Assembly (NCBI GenBank): GCA_019321725.1
Contig: CM033120.1
Span: forward strand, 13,298,278 to 13,362,277
Direction of reading: 5' to 3'
Source of the DNA: Paulownia fortunei
Lineage: Eukaryota > Streptophyta > Magnoliopsida > Lamiales > Paulowniaceae
Length of the DNA stretch: 64,000 bases
This document shows positions 24,581-36,875 of this stretch, in pieces. Position numbers and translations under genes: made by a program. Within the stretch, counting starts at the first letter, position 1, and each line of letters opens with the position of its first letter. Under the pieces are notes generated by a model that saw only the letters and a list, made by a program, of their open reading frames with translations, ran no database searches and was not told where the DNA came from.

Positions 24581-25171
24581 ATAAGAAACAGATCAACTTT
24601 TCTCAAAAACAGAAACTATTTGGGTTGCAAACGGAAAACACCATTACAAACTCAAAAGCATTACTCTTGTTCATAGAAAAGTCGTGTTTGAAATCAGCAG
24701 AAATGGAAGCATTATCTCACTATCAAACACATCACGTGCAGCTGTTGGATGCTGAAACCTGCTTAATAAGAAAAGTAAACCTGCTCAAAAGTCTAAGATT
24801 CATGTTAAACTGATATTAATTTTCTTTACCTCCACAGAACCAGAAATGAAATTGAGGATATTGAATTACCTTTATTCAAGTTTGCAACAATTGTAACTGA
24901 AATTAAACAACTTATTGATCAAAAACATGATTAGAGGAGGAGGTTTTGGTCCCATTTACAGGTAACATACTACTGAATAGATGTAGAACAATTTATAGCA
25001 CACCAACTAGAGTATAGCGCCTTCCCTCGGGTCATGAGCTGCTTTTCTAGCTAACTGCATTCGGCAATATGGTTCTTATACTCCATTCGATATTTTGACA
25101 CATCGAGAGGTGTATTAGTGTTCATAAGCAGGCCAACTTGTCAGAAGAAGAAATAAGCATCAAAAATTGTC

Positions 25172-25310
25172 AAGAATGAACTTATCTGGATTGCCAAACT
25201 TCAACATTGAAAAAATCATCGGATTTTTTGGGATGTTACGCTCAAGGAGAGGAAGAATGCTAATCTATCGTTACGAGCATAATAAAATGTTGGATTATTT
25301 TGGTTTTTCT
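25172..25310 (+). pseudogene. Receptor-kinase fragment (subdomains III-V)
   Basis: Three short matches in three different frames, in the right order, to exon 4 of the S-domain receptor kinase at 5125-9714: KNELIWIAKLQH (from 25172), then LGCYAQGEEE (from 25228), then MLIYRYEHNKMLDYF (from 25257). The intact gene has [22 protein letters not shown] and [15 protein letters not shown]. At least two frameshifts separate the pieces, and no lectin or C-lobe sequence is nearby. It is a non-functional single-exon scrap, probably from segmental copying of the receptor-kinase family. Confidence 0.72.
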
Positions 25311-25634
25311 ACATCCTAGGATATCCTTCATCTTGTTGGTTTGTTTTGTAAAATCCTTGACGTTCATTCTACGAAATTCTAAAGAAATTGAAATGTTCGG
25401 TGTTTATATTGCAATGTTTTAATCTCCTTTGACATTATTATGGGGAAATTTCAAGGGGACTACTCTATTAAAGAATATCCTTAATCTAATTTGATCAACT
25501 CAGCTAACTATCTAAATATGGTACTAAATATATGTGTTTTATCAAAATAAGTAGAATCTAGAAAACAACACATTCATACTATAAACAACTATAAAACCTG
25601 CAGATTTAAAAGAAATAGACATACAACTCACCAT

Positions 25635-26451
25635 CTAGGGAAAATCTTCCCCATCATTCCACTCGCGAGGTACTCCTTGGGAGGTCGACGCCTCCCCTCC
25701 TGGCTCAACAGGGCCCAAACCCAAGAATGAGGCGATAGTGAAAGGATCATCTATCCGCTCGATTACCCGCGGCAAGGTAGGAGAGACATTCGCGTCATTT
25801 TCATCATTCTCATCCTCTCCTGAGCCATCTTCTGTGGATTCTTCTGTGCTGACCTCACCCTGGTTATATGGAACCTCAAAATTGATAACATCATTATCAT
25901 CCGGATCATAGAAAGTGGTACAGCTACTGCAGTGGTTAGGATCGGTCACGCTTCTCAAACAATCTTCATGAAAGCAATGTCCACACGGCACAATCTATTA
26001 GTCATCTCATAACTTTCAAATAGTATATGGCAAACACCACACGAGAACCACTGTATATCCTGCACTACGGGCACTGATACCTCCGTCACAAGTACCGCCA
26101 GAGGATGGGTTGCCGGTGCCGCTATATTGACATTCCTTTCATTCTCATCGTCTTCCATTCCTTTATGATGAACATAAAGGAAATCTGCAAAATGGTCCTA
26201 TCCAGCGGACATAATAGGGGTTCCGAGAATGCCGTACACATGCTCTCATAACATTCACGATGTAAAAGATGCGAACATGAAAAACAAGCAACAACATCTT
26301 TCCCATGAAAACCAATATAACAAATAACACAACGAGTTGATTGAAAGCACACACTCAGTACCTCCTCCTCGGTTACAAAAAGATTTCTTACACATGACAG
26401 TATTTCATCGTAGTGATCTTCTCCCTCCTTTTCTTTATCATGTTGCTCCAT
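25635..26451 (-). pseudogene. Double RING-type zinc-finger gene with two frameshifts
   Basis: Minus-strand reading from ATG 26451. The first block has an acidic N-terminus and a RING-like cluster CVICYIGF...CSHLLHRECY...CPLDR. After a shift near 26175 the reading continues MEDDENERNVNIAAPATHP to a second cluster CGVCHILFESYE. After another shift near 25991 it completes PCGHCFHEDCLRSV...CSSC. The C-tail is acidic with STEESTEDGSGEDENDEND and stops at about 25635. Cys/His spacing indicates a RING-type E3 ubiquitin ligase family member. Both shifts behave as a 2-nt gain (or 1-nt loss), and no GT-AG intron repairs them convincingly, so I call it a pseudogene; an assembly error or an unusual spliced gene remains possible. 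Confidence 0.65.
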
Positions 26452-27845
26452 TTTTTTTCTTAGTTCTTAATTTTTACTGAGAAAAGTTTCTGACTTTTGG
26501 ACTTTAGCTAAAGTAATATTTCACAAATGAAGATAAAAATGGGTTTTACAGTGGATAAAGAAAGAGATGAAAGAGACAAAAGATTTGTCGCAGTGAGGGA
26601 GTGAGGGAGGGTAGTGATGAAATGGATGGAGGGCTTCTGATTAGTACAAGGTGTCATTTGTTTTTACTGAAAATTGTTATATTAAAATAATTTTATTTCT
26701 AAAATTGTTTGAGAAGAGTTTATTCATATTTGGATTAGTAAATTATAAAATTTTGCCAGTTGAGATAACATTTTGAGTTGAAATTTCATATTTTGAAAGC
26801 ATATTTCATTTATTTATATTTTAAATATAAAGTAAAAAATCGAAATAAGGTGTGGATTTTGAAAATAATTTATTTTAATGAGCAACACAAATATGTTTCT
26901 TAACTAAAAATGCAAAAATGTCTTGGGGAATTGGGAAATAAAATCAAATATATTATATGTTATAACCTAAGTTAATGTTTATTCTTTCCTGATTTTAAAT
27001 TTTGTATCGACGACGTGCATTTAATTTGTTATAAAATTTTAGTTAGTACGAATATGGTTTGATAGTTTCAAGTATTATATTTTTCATTTTTTTTATTTTC
27101 TCTCTTCTCTATATGATTCATTTAGGTTCACATCTATCATTAAATTATATGTCATCATTTTTCTTTTTTATTTGTAATTACATAGCAACCTATATTTTAT
27201 ATTTTCATCTTGAATTTGATGCTTAATAAATGAACAATACACCCGAAGTCTTAAACGACATAAAAAAAATCAATTGAGAAAATTATATTTTATTATCTAA
27301 AAAAGCATATAAAGATCAATAATCTATGTTGTTGCTATTATTATTGTTATTATTATTTTAAATTGTTCTATTTATAATATGGAACTTATGCTAGTTTTTA
27401 TTTATTTAAAAGAGTAAAAAAATTATACATAATTTTATGTGTGAGGATTTTATAAAGTGTCTTGCTATAATAAAAAAAATCTTAACAACGATTTTCTTTA
27501 AAATATAATTGGCTTTTAAAAATATCACTACAATATTGGTGGAACATGAATCCAATCAAACCAAATCTTGCAAATCATTAATTGGTCCAGTTTTTTGAAA
27601 AAAGAATTTTATAACTTATTTTTCTATATTAAAGTAAAAAAATATATTTTTGTAATTATGAATAAATTTGAGGATGTAAAATACTCAATTTATATTAGAA
27701 TTATATAAATATATATTAAATCAAGATAATTTTGTTCAAACATATAATTGAGGGATAGATAATATACATGAGTAGGTGGGTCACCATGTAATTTACCAGA
27801 AAAGAAAGAAAAACACATGTATATAACGCTGATAAGACGCAATCT
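26452..27845. other. AT-rich intergenic DNA upstream of the first intact ClpB-like gene
   Basis: Between the RING pseudogene start and the conserved leader of the 27936 gene. Very AT-rich with no open frame of interest. I looked specifically for missing ClpB N-domain or NBD1 exons on the plus strand and saw none. Confidence 0.5.
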
Positions 27846-27850
27846 AGACC

Positions 27851-27878
27851 GTGGAGAGAAACATAAAATCTAGGGTTG
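27851..27878 (+). promoter_or_regulatory. Conserved leader block with telo-box-like core
   Basis: Reads GTGGAGAGAAACATAAAATC followed by TAGGGTTG. It matches 38885-38912 upstream of the third gene almost base for base, at a similar distance (about 60-70 bp) before the ATG. TAGGGTT is the reverse complement of the plant telo-box core (AAACCCTA), common near transcription starts of growth-related genes. Role is inferred from conservation. Confidence 0.45.
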
Positions 27879-27935
27879 GGGTTAATAAACACAAAAAGTA
27901 AAATGTTGGAAGAATCATTGGATGACAGGTGAGCG

Positions 27936-30900
27936 ATGGAGGAGGAGGAGGAGGAGCAGGTGAGGGTGTTAAAGGAAGAGAAACTGAAGTTGGAGGAGAA
28001 ATACTGCGTTCGAATTTCCGAACGAGCTTTCGATCTCGCCGTTGTTCACTGCCTTGGATCCTCAGGTCCCAATTTGATCTTGGGTTAGTTGATTATCTAC
28101 GACTGTCTGGTATTGCTATTGTGTGTTTTTTTTCTTTCTTATAAGTATTGTACACGTGAATCGTTTAGGACTTCTAATTACTCCACTTCAACAACCAAAG
28201 CGATGATAAAGGACCCTTGAAATTTTACTTAGAATGTAGCATATGTATGTTTTTATATCAATAGAAATTTGTTATGTAATGATAGATTATTTTCCCAGAG
28301 GATGCAACCCCGGAAAAAGTTGTCGAAATCTTGGATGGAGCATGCGAGCTGGTGCTAGAAAAATTTAGAAATTGCGCCCACGAGAGTGAGTTCTGTGAGA
28401 AGGCATATGAACTCCGCCGGGCCCTGGTCGAAATAATTGAATTATACAGGGATAACCACCCGCATAGCCAATCCTGGCTGACCCGGGTGAAGTTGGAACG
28501 TGATTCTGCATCAATCGACATGAATGACTGTATACAAAAATGGGAGCATGTCTTGATGTCATCTGGAGGGTGTGGGATTTTGACCCCAGAATGTGCTAAA
28601 ATGCTTGGAGTTTTCAAGGCATATGCATCAACAATTGCTTATCTGGACTGCCCTCTGCTGAACAAGAGCAGCTGGTGGGAATTAACTAGTATACGCAGTG
28701 ATGTGGATGTGGCCAGAGAAGTTGGTCGGTTTCTGGATGATATACAAGGCCAACTAATTGAATGTTTCCAGTTTCTCTTGACAGTCAAGGCTTGTCATGT
28801 TGCGGAGGTTTGGTCTCTTGCCATTTTCAAACTATTTTAGCGCTGCTTATTGTTTGCTTAGTTCGCGCAATGTGTCTTACCTCTACATTTTCCACCTCCA
28901 CTGCCTTGAGAGGTGGTTCTGTTTGAACCTATCATTTTGGGTAGTGCTGGAGCTTCAATAATCAGCTGGGCCTCGAATCATACTTGTATCTTTCTCCTCC
29001 CCGTGTGGATGTTCATATGTCTAACTCAAGACCCCCATTCTGCATACATCTATTGCTGGAACTTAAAACTTTTTATTCAAAGGGTGCAAACCATATAGAG
29101 AGCATGAGTGTCTATCTTATTAACATTGTCCCATGCTCATCATTCTAATTTTTGTTCTCTTACATCTGGTGTAAAATGACCCTTTGCGAGGTCTAGGTTG
29201 TGAGCAGGCTGACTGACGTCCCGCTTACTCAGATTCTTACTTCTTCTCGCTATCTCAAGGAAATGGCCATATATAGGACAAAACAGAGGGTGGTGAATCA
29301 AGAACACGTGATTGATGAAATTTTTAAAATTGTGGTCTGTCAGAGACATATGAGTACGCGCCCTAGGGGTTCATTTCTCCTTTTGGGCCCTACTGGTGTT
29401 GGTAAAAGGGAGATTGCCAAGGCTATCGCGGAGCATTGGTATTGTGATGTGAGCAGACTTGTAGAGATGGATATGTCGGAGTATGCAGAGCCTCAGTTGG
29501 AATCAGCATCTTATTTATCTGAATGGTGGTGCATAGATTCCTTAAACATTTTGTTTTGGATTTTTTAACCCCTTTTGTATTTCTCATACTCTTGTACCTT
29601 TTCTGTTTAGGTCAAAGAGAAAACGTCAGGATTTGTGGAATCGTCTTACCAAGGCTGTGGGAAAACGTCCTTATTCAGTGATTCATTTGGACAAAATTGA
29701 TAAGGCTTCCTCCTGTGTCACAGGGATTCTCCTTGAGGTTTTGAGTAATGATGCTCTAACTGATATTGAAGGGAACCCTGTTGATTTCTCTAAGGCTATT
29801 ATTTTCATGACTTCAAGTGTGGGAGCCACTCAGCTTGAATTGGCTTGTACATGCTTTGATCGAAATGCATATGCTTGGAATCATTTTAGGCGCAATCCCC
29901 AGGAATTCTATAAGACCCATAATTGTGATCTAAAGGGAAGTGGTTGTGAAAGAGTTGTCGTCGAGGTACAAGCTGTTTCATGGGTTTAAATTTTTTACTG
30001 TACGTGTTTTCCAGTTTGTTTGTGAGCTGAAGCAATTTGTTTTAATGGGATTTGTAGGCGAGAAAGTTCTTTAGTGCTGATCTGTTAGATTCTTTGGATA
30101 AAGTTTTTGTCGTGGAGAAGTTCCGCAATCAGAAAGCTGTTGCCAGGCTGTTGCTTCGGGAAATTGTTAGAAAAGTTGCTGGAGGAAGGCTCATTGTGCA
30201 TGCCTCTGATGCTGCGCTAGATGTGTTATTAGGGAAGGCGTCAACAGAGTCTGTAAGTAGATCTCTTGGTGTGTGCCTGCATGTGCATGATCAATGTTGT
30301 GATTTTGGTATTGTCATATTGATATTGTTACTGTTTTCAAGAAGAGATAAGAAGACTATTCTATCAGGAATTCCTGGTTAGTTATGTTGAGGCTTCTTTG
30401 ACAAAGGAATTATCAATAAACTCTTTGCTGATATGGTGGATAATGAATTAGATCCGTAAAAATAATTAGTTTTTGTCATTCTTTTGATATGCCTGTTCGT
30501 TTCTTCTTAATGATGCCAAGTTAACTTTAAATTGAGTTTAAAGCTGGCAAATAAGTGTACCTTCAGACATGATTGTGTCTGATTGTAAAGTGAGTTTAAC
30601 ACATCGATTGCCATTTTTTTGTCTTAATTGATTTGGTAATTTAGATACCACCTTTGTCAACAGAAATTGCTTGCCTGTGAACTCATTTTCATCTTGGAAC
30701 TTAAAAGTTTATTCGTATATTGGTGGTGTGTTCTCTCTCTCTCTCTATGTATATATATATATATATATCTATCTCCTCTTCTCTTATAGGTTGGAGCAGG
30801 AATGGCTATCAAAAAATCATTGCTTGAGCACGTTGTTCCACAATTATCAGCCGCAGAAGGTTACAATAGTGCTGTTGTATGTGTTGATACACTTGTTGGA

Positions 30901-33491
30901 ACGTATGAACTGTCGTTTAGATTTCATACAGAGGAACAATCTTTGGATGATTGGTATTTCAAGCAAAAGGATGGTACATTTGGTAAATTGATAGCTAATT
31001 TAAGGATGAAAGTGGAATCAGTATACAGGATTTTAAACTTACGAAAAGAATGCTTACCTTTATTGGATCGTTCTGGCCAAAATTTATCTCTGCTGGGGAA
31101 GTTATTATTGGCTATTTGCGATTCGATCTTATTGTTTTCTCCATTTCCTAATCCACCGCCAGAATATGTACTTGAGGAGGTATTTTCTTTTATTTATTTT
31201 ATTCCGTTTATGTTTTGCCTTGTCACCCTGAGAGTTGATCTCTTATGTTTATATGTGTGTGTGTACGCACCCACCCACCCACATACACACATCCGCATAC
31301 GCAGGGAGCATCATGCAATGTGGCACCAAATAATCTTCCAACAGTTGAAGAAAAGGAGAAGATTAAGAATCTCTGTAGAAGCTTGCGAAATGATACTGGT
31401 CTTGCTAAAGCAACCAGGGTTATAATCAATGCAGTAGTGAAGATCATTGATGCTCCATTGCAATTGCCTGACTTGCCAGGTAGACAGTACCTGTTTTTAG
31501 GTCTGGATGATGATGCTAAAATGGGACTGATTAATGGCCTTACTGAGTCATTGAGAACTGATTCTGGGAAGTCATTGTTCACATATGTCAAATTGGACAA
31601 TAACTGCAGAGGTGAGGAAGTGAAGAAATTGGTAATTGAGGAAGTGAAAGAGAGGCCATGCATGGTTCTTCTGTTTGAGGGAGTTGAATTTGCTGATGCT
31701 GTGCTTTATAGGAGCCTGCTGGAGATTTTTGATAAGGGTACTCTAGATGACGGTGAAGGGTTCGTGGTTGACTTCCGAAAAACTATTGTTATCCTTACAT
31801 CTGATGTGGCTAACACACATAAAATGGCTAAACGATTTAAGTATCCTGAACTGTATGTTTTGCATAATGTGGCCATGAATCAGGTATTTGATTTAATTAC
31901 ACTTTTGGAACTTAAGATGTATTCCCTTTGACTTAAATTTAATTGTGTTTGTTGAACTTGCAATTTTGTGGAGCATAAAGTTCTAGTAATTTGCTAATGG
32001 CTTTGCTGAATGTGATTTTGACAGCCTGTTTGTGATTCTAGGATTTTGGTGAGGAAAAGAAAACAGTAGAGAAAAGCAATCCCTTATTTGGTTGCCTGGG
32101 GAAATTGTGAGGAAAGGGGAAATAGGGAAAAAAATAATTGCAACTTGGGACAAAAAAAATTTGTCGCATAAACTTGAGTAAAACTGAGGAGAGGCCGAGG
32201 AAAAATCAAACTAACCTTTATCTGTTCCTTATTTTCCAATCCCCAACCCCTCTCACCCCCGCTTCTTACTCCCTCATCCCCCCACCCCCTCTGCACCTGG
32301 CTCTCTCAATGCTCAGGCATCCTTTGTCAAATGGCATGGGTGGCTTGCAGTTGCTCCCTCTCCAGATATTCTCGTTCTTTCTCGGCAGGGATTGAGGGAT
32401 TGTGGGTGGTGCTTAATGTGGTTGGTGATGGGATCAACAAGGTCAATTGAGTGTTCACAGGATGGTTATTTGTGCCGGATTGTATGGAGGGGGTCAGTAG
32501 ACTGGAGAAAGATTGCAATAAAAATACAGGGTATTAAATGGAGAATTTAAAAATGTTCCAGAGGCGTTTGAAAAAAAAAAATGTCGTGTGCAGAAAGATT
32601 GATGACATGGATGTGGAAAATTTCTTAAGCCTTGGGTTTCTTCTTTAAATTTGATTTTTAATGGGAAGTCATTGACACTGTAGAAGAGAGGGATATATAT
32701 CTGTCAGCCTCAAGAAAATTGGATTCTTTGTGCAGGTTGATGGAAGGTGGGACTGTGAAACTAAGTTTGGGATTTCCTTATTGATTTTCCTAGGCATCCA
32801 ATTTTTTTTTTGGATTTCTTAGATTTTTATTTACCTTGGTTGTTTCTTTCCCTTAAGAGAATCAGATGGAGTGTTATTGTGGTGTTGAGTGAATCCATGA
32901 ATAAAGTTGCTTTTCGTAAAATATTAACTGCCAGTACAAGTAGAACCTGAAATATTCTTTAGACCAAGGGTATGCCTTTTGTTTTTGAACTTTATTGGTC
33001 ACAAATATATCATTTGGGAGAGTTAAATAGTCCTCCTCCAAAAAATTATCTACCTGGCGAGTTTTCTGTGACAGTACTTGTTTAAGTTTGCAATTCCACA
33101 TTTGGCATTTAACAACGATGTAAAAAAGATTCTTCAGGAGCTACCATTGCCACTGCTGTTTTTTGTCTAAATCGTAAGATCTTTTAAGTGTTAATATCTC
33201 AAACTAGAATTGAAAAGATATACCTTTTTAATCCTTCATTTTGTATTATTAGTAATTTTGGTATATTATGCTAGCAAATTATATCACATTCCCCTTTACT
33301 TTCATTATTGGCAGATTGTGAAACGATTTAGGACAGAGTTGCTTCACCGGATTGATAAGATAATCCTTTTTGATCCTGTTTCATCCGAGCATGGAGGCAT
33401 TATCCATATCCATCAGCGTGGTAGCCGTTACATGAAACTGCCAGATAATGTGTTATTGTCTAGGTTTCACTTTAACATATTTGAAGCATAG
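27936..33491 (+). CDS. ClpB/HSP101-derived protein with two D2-like AAA modules, gene 2
   Basis: Eight exons join in phase: 27936-28083, 28299-28807, 29197-29525, 29611-29965, 30058-30252, 30790-31179, 31305-31883, 33315-33491; 893 aa. Starts with an acidic tract, then matches the ClpB D1 small domain (KYCVRIS; TPEKVVEILDGAC), skipping the N domain and NBD1. A reduced middle region leads to VVSRLTDVPLTQ and a first D2-like module: Walker A GPTGVGKR 283-290 (Arg replaces Thr), DMSEY, Walker B HLDKID 354-359 (Lys replaces catalytic Glu), sensor-1 MTSS, DAALDVLLG lid. A second D2-like module lies in exons 7-8: degenerate P-loop GLDDDAKM 708-715, LFEGVE 765-770, LTSD, LLHRIDKIILFDP. A disaggregase role is unlikely; a regulatory or partner-binding role is inference. 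Cytosolic or nuclear by absence of a visible transit peptide. Named orthologue not recognised. Confidence 0.85.
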
Positions 33492-33498
33492 CGACGAT

Positions 33499-33784
33499 GT
33501 AAGTTTTATTCAGCAGTTAGCAGAGTTGTTTGTTTTCATGTGTTTTTTTTTCTCTTTTGCATCTTTGTGGTTGCATAAGTAAGCTTGCTTTTGTCAAGAG
33601 AAATAATAATAAACTTAATGCACTCTGTATCTGTTGGTGCTGAGTTGGTTGGTTCCAATGGGGAATTTTCTGAATCCTCAGGGATGAGAGTTGTTTATTC
33701 AAGTTCTCTCTATCTTAGCACAATATGTGTTTGAGTTTTCTCTATCTATGTAGTTGATCCTTTCTCTTGTTGCAACTCTTTCAG
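33499..33784 (+). other. Probable 3'UTR intron of gene 2
   Basis: Seven bases after the stop codon there is a strong donor (GAT|GTAAGT), and a pyrimidine-rich acceptor TTGCAACTCTTTCAG ends at 33784. The third gene has the same pair at 44532-44685 with a similar acceptor (TTGCAACTCTTCCAG) and the same downstream start ATCAAGA. Conservation of both sites supports a real untranslated intron. The transcript probably ends near 33990, where similarity between the copies fades. Confidence 0.6.
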
Positions 33785-33990
33785 ATCAAGAGAGGAACTT
33801 CTTGATCCAGCAATGAAGGATCATCTGCAAGGGATGTTAACAACAAATATTTGTGAAGCGATGCTAGCCTAGAAGGATGTTAAACACAAACATATATGAC
33901 GTGATGCTAGCCTTTTGAATTCCCATTTGACTTTTTGTAAATATCTTTAAGATGTCATGTTGCATGTAAGACTTTCTTAGGATTGCCAAA

Positions 33991-36490
33991 TCTCTCTCTC
34001 TCTCTCTCTGTCTGTCTCTCTGTTTTTCCTAAAATTTATTTTAGGAGGAAATGAAGCTTGTTCCCTAGGGCATTTTAGTCAAATTTGTCATGGCAACCAA
34101 ATTAATGATATGATGATGATGGTTTGGGATATCCTAATCAATCTTTGGTTATGAGAACATGTCGCGTGTGATAATAACATTAATAATTCATCATCCTGAC
34201 CGAGCAAGCCCAAGGTTGATGGGGTGAGGACGACACCGATCCCAATACCTTATTCCTTCCTTGCGGCCTGAGTTGTGGATTTTAAAATTCAATTCTTTAT
34301 CTATAGGTGCTTAGGTGATGTTTTTGCTTGTCTTGAATTTTGTGATGAAAATCCTTTTCAATGGCTATTCTGAAGCTGATGAGTCCACCTTCAACGTGCA
34401 TGTTCTTTCTAAAGGCTGATCGCACCTTAATAGTGCATGCATGGAGTAAAGTGACATAAGGTTATGGAGAATAGCTAAGAAGGTGCGGTATTTACTCATG
34501 GATTAAATACAGCCACATCACCATCAACAAGAATACTCTGGGATTGATTGACCAAGTGTTTCAAAAGATTTTGATCGTCGGCGGCCTGCAAGTGCATGGA
34601 TTGTAATTGTGAGAGCACGCACATTGCAGATATTTGTAAGGCTAGATAATTAAGAGTTGAAAAACAATTAAAAAGATAATATATAGTGAATGATTGTTAG
34701 ATTCTTCTCCTTGATTGTGGGAAACTGCTAGAGAATCCTTCAGTAATTATTGTTTACAGTAAAGTCTTGATTGTTATATTCTTAAAAATTAAATCAAATT
34801 ATCTTTTTTAATTATTTATAATAATTTTTTTTTAAAAAAAATATAAGATTAATAGACTTGTATTTATATTTGAATACTTTTTCAATTTAATTAATAACTA
34901 AATATTAAATTCATTTGAAATTTTATTCTTCTTATTTTTTCATAGCTGTTTTTTATAAATATAGTTCTTATTAAATTTTTATATCGTGTGATATTTTTTT
35001 ATTAATTAATACATTTTACTTATAAATTTTTTATGTGTCATAAATATAAAAATAATACAATATATTTCTAAATTTGTTTAAATACATAAAATATTAAGAA
35101 TAAATTTTTCATTGTTAATGAATTACTAAATTTCAATAAAACTATGTTAAATTTAAAAAAAATATTTTTAGGTAAAATTTAGTAATATTAAATAAATTAT
35201 AAGTACTCGAATTATTATTTAGATACTATGTTCTATTTTAAAAAATCATAGTTATTTTGGTATTTAATTTTATTATTATTACTTGATTGTAATAATTATT
35301 TTAGAATTTAACATAGTCTATGTGAATTTATGATAATTCTATTAATAATAAAAAAATTATTACTCATATTTTATTTATTTGGTAAGATAGTATTTAAAAA
35401 TATTTTATATATTTATTGAATTTATATTGAATAGAAAATTCATAAGTAAAGGATATTAACTAATAAAAAATATTTTACAATATACTAATTTAATAAAAAC
35501 TATGTTAAATTGAAAAATAACTGTTACAATAAATTTTTAGATAAATTTAATGTGAAAGTATTAATTAATCAAGTTAACAAATTATTAGAATATATATATT
35601 TATATATATATATTAATTTTGGAATATTTTAAAGTAATTTTACTATAAATAATAAGTAAGAGTAATTTGCTAAATTTTTTTAGAGTACATGTAGTCAAAA
35701 TGAGATAATGGGAGTAAATGGGGTAAAGTGAGACAAAATGAGAGTACAATAGAGTAAAATGAGATAATTGAAAGTACAATAAGATAAAATGATAATCAAC
35801 AATAATAGATAAGAGTAAAGTAAAATTAATCATAATTATGTTTATTATGATATACGAATTTTTTTGTCTTTATGTATTAATATAGACTTTTTAATATATT
35901 TTATGTATTTAAATCAAGATAAATAAAAATCGTACTTAATGTGTCTATATACAATTAATACATGAATAGCTAAAATATCTTAGCAATTGAAATATAATAA
36001 ATTATCCCTTAAAAACTAAAAACAAAATCAAAACTGGCAGAAAATTGAATAATCCTCAAATTTTGACGATCAAGTGTTGTGTAGATGACATTTTTCAGCA
36101 AATTTTAAAATTCCCGACAAAATTTGGACTGAATCCAAAACTTTTCAATAGTTACAAAATTAAATTAAAATTTTAAAATGAATATGTTTTTTGGCACCCC
36201 CTTTACTTGAAGGACTAATTTATAATTTTACCAAATTCATACTAAGTTTTATTTTCTTATAAGAATTTTGGAATAATTTTAAAGTAATAAAAAAGTTCAT
36301 TAACCGAAAGCTACGATATTTAATCAAGCTTTGCATGTAAAACATGTTTTTTTCCCAGATTTATATCGGATATGAATTCAACTAACTACCAATTAAAAAA
36401 TATATATAATAATTCGTAATTAATCACCTTATTTAATAATTTCAAGTATCAAGAATTTCATTCAATTGAGGAGGTAATAAAATGTTAATG
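33991..36490. other. Intergenic AT-rich DNA
   Basis: Begins with a (CT)n microsatellite (about 33991-34022). The stretch near 34199-34255 (agcccaaggttgatgggg... ccaataccttattc) resembles 45903-45960, which lies downstream of the third gene. A degenerate short repeat rich in 'gagtaaaatgagataat' occupies about 35695-35830. No gene. Confidence 0.45.
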
Positions 36491-36875
36491 CTTTGTTTGG
36501 TTTTATTTTGCCGGAATATTTTTCCTTCTTTGAGAAGAAAAATGTGTTTGAAAAATGCTGATTTCTCCAAAAACACATTTCCAATCCCTCAAAATATTTA
36601 TTAATTGTGACTTCATTTAATAATTATATATTTTATTATATCTCCACTACCTACAATAAAATAAAATTAATAAAATATTTACACTTAAAAATATCATTTA
36701 CTAACTATAACAAACAACATTAACAAAATATTAAAAATATCACTCAAAATATATTATATTATTTTTTTCTAACAAAACATTCAACTTATTCCCACATATT
36801 CCCAACCCCTCTACCAAAAAATACAGTATCCCAAAATATTTTCCCAAAACTTTTAGAAATAATACCAAACAAAAA
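36491..36875. mobile_element. MITE-like element with TTTGTTTGGT termini
   Basis: The left end reads TTTGTTTGGTTTTATTT and the reverse complement of the right end TTTGTTTGGTATTATTT, a 17-base terminal inverted repeat with one mismatch. The interior has CCAAACA/TTTCCC-type blocks and no open frame. Superfamily is not certain (hAT-like or PIF-like ends are possible), and a target duplication was not resolved because the flanks are A/T runs. Confidence 0.55.

Noticed and set aside
31223..31663. Minus-strand open frame of 146 codons
   Set aside because: Antisense to exon 7 of gene 2, which has homology and correct splice sites on the plus strand.
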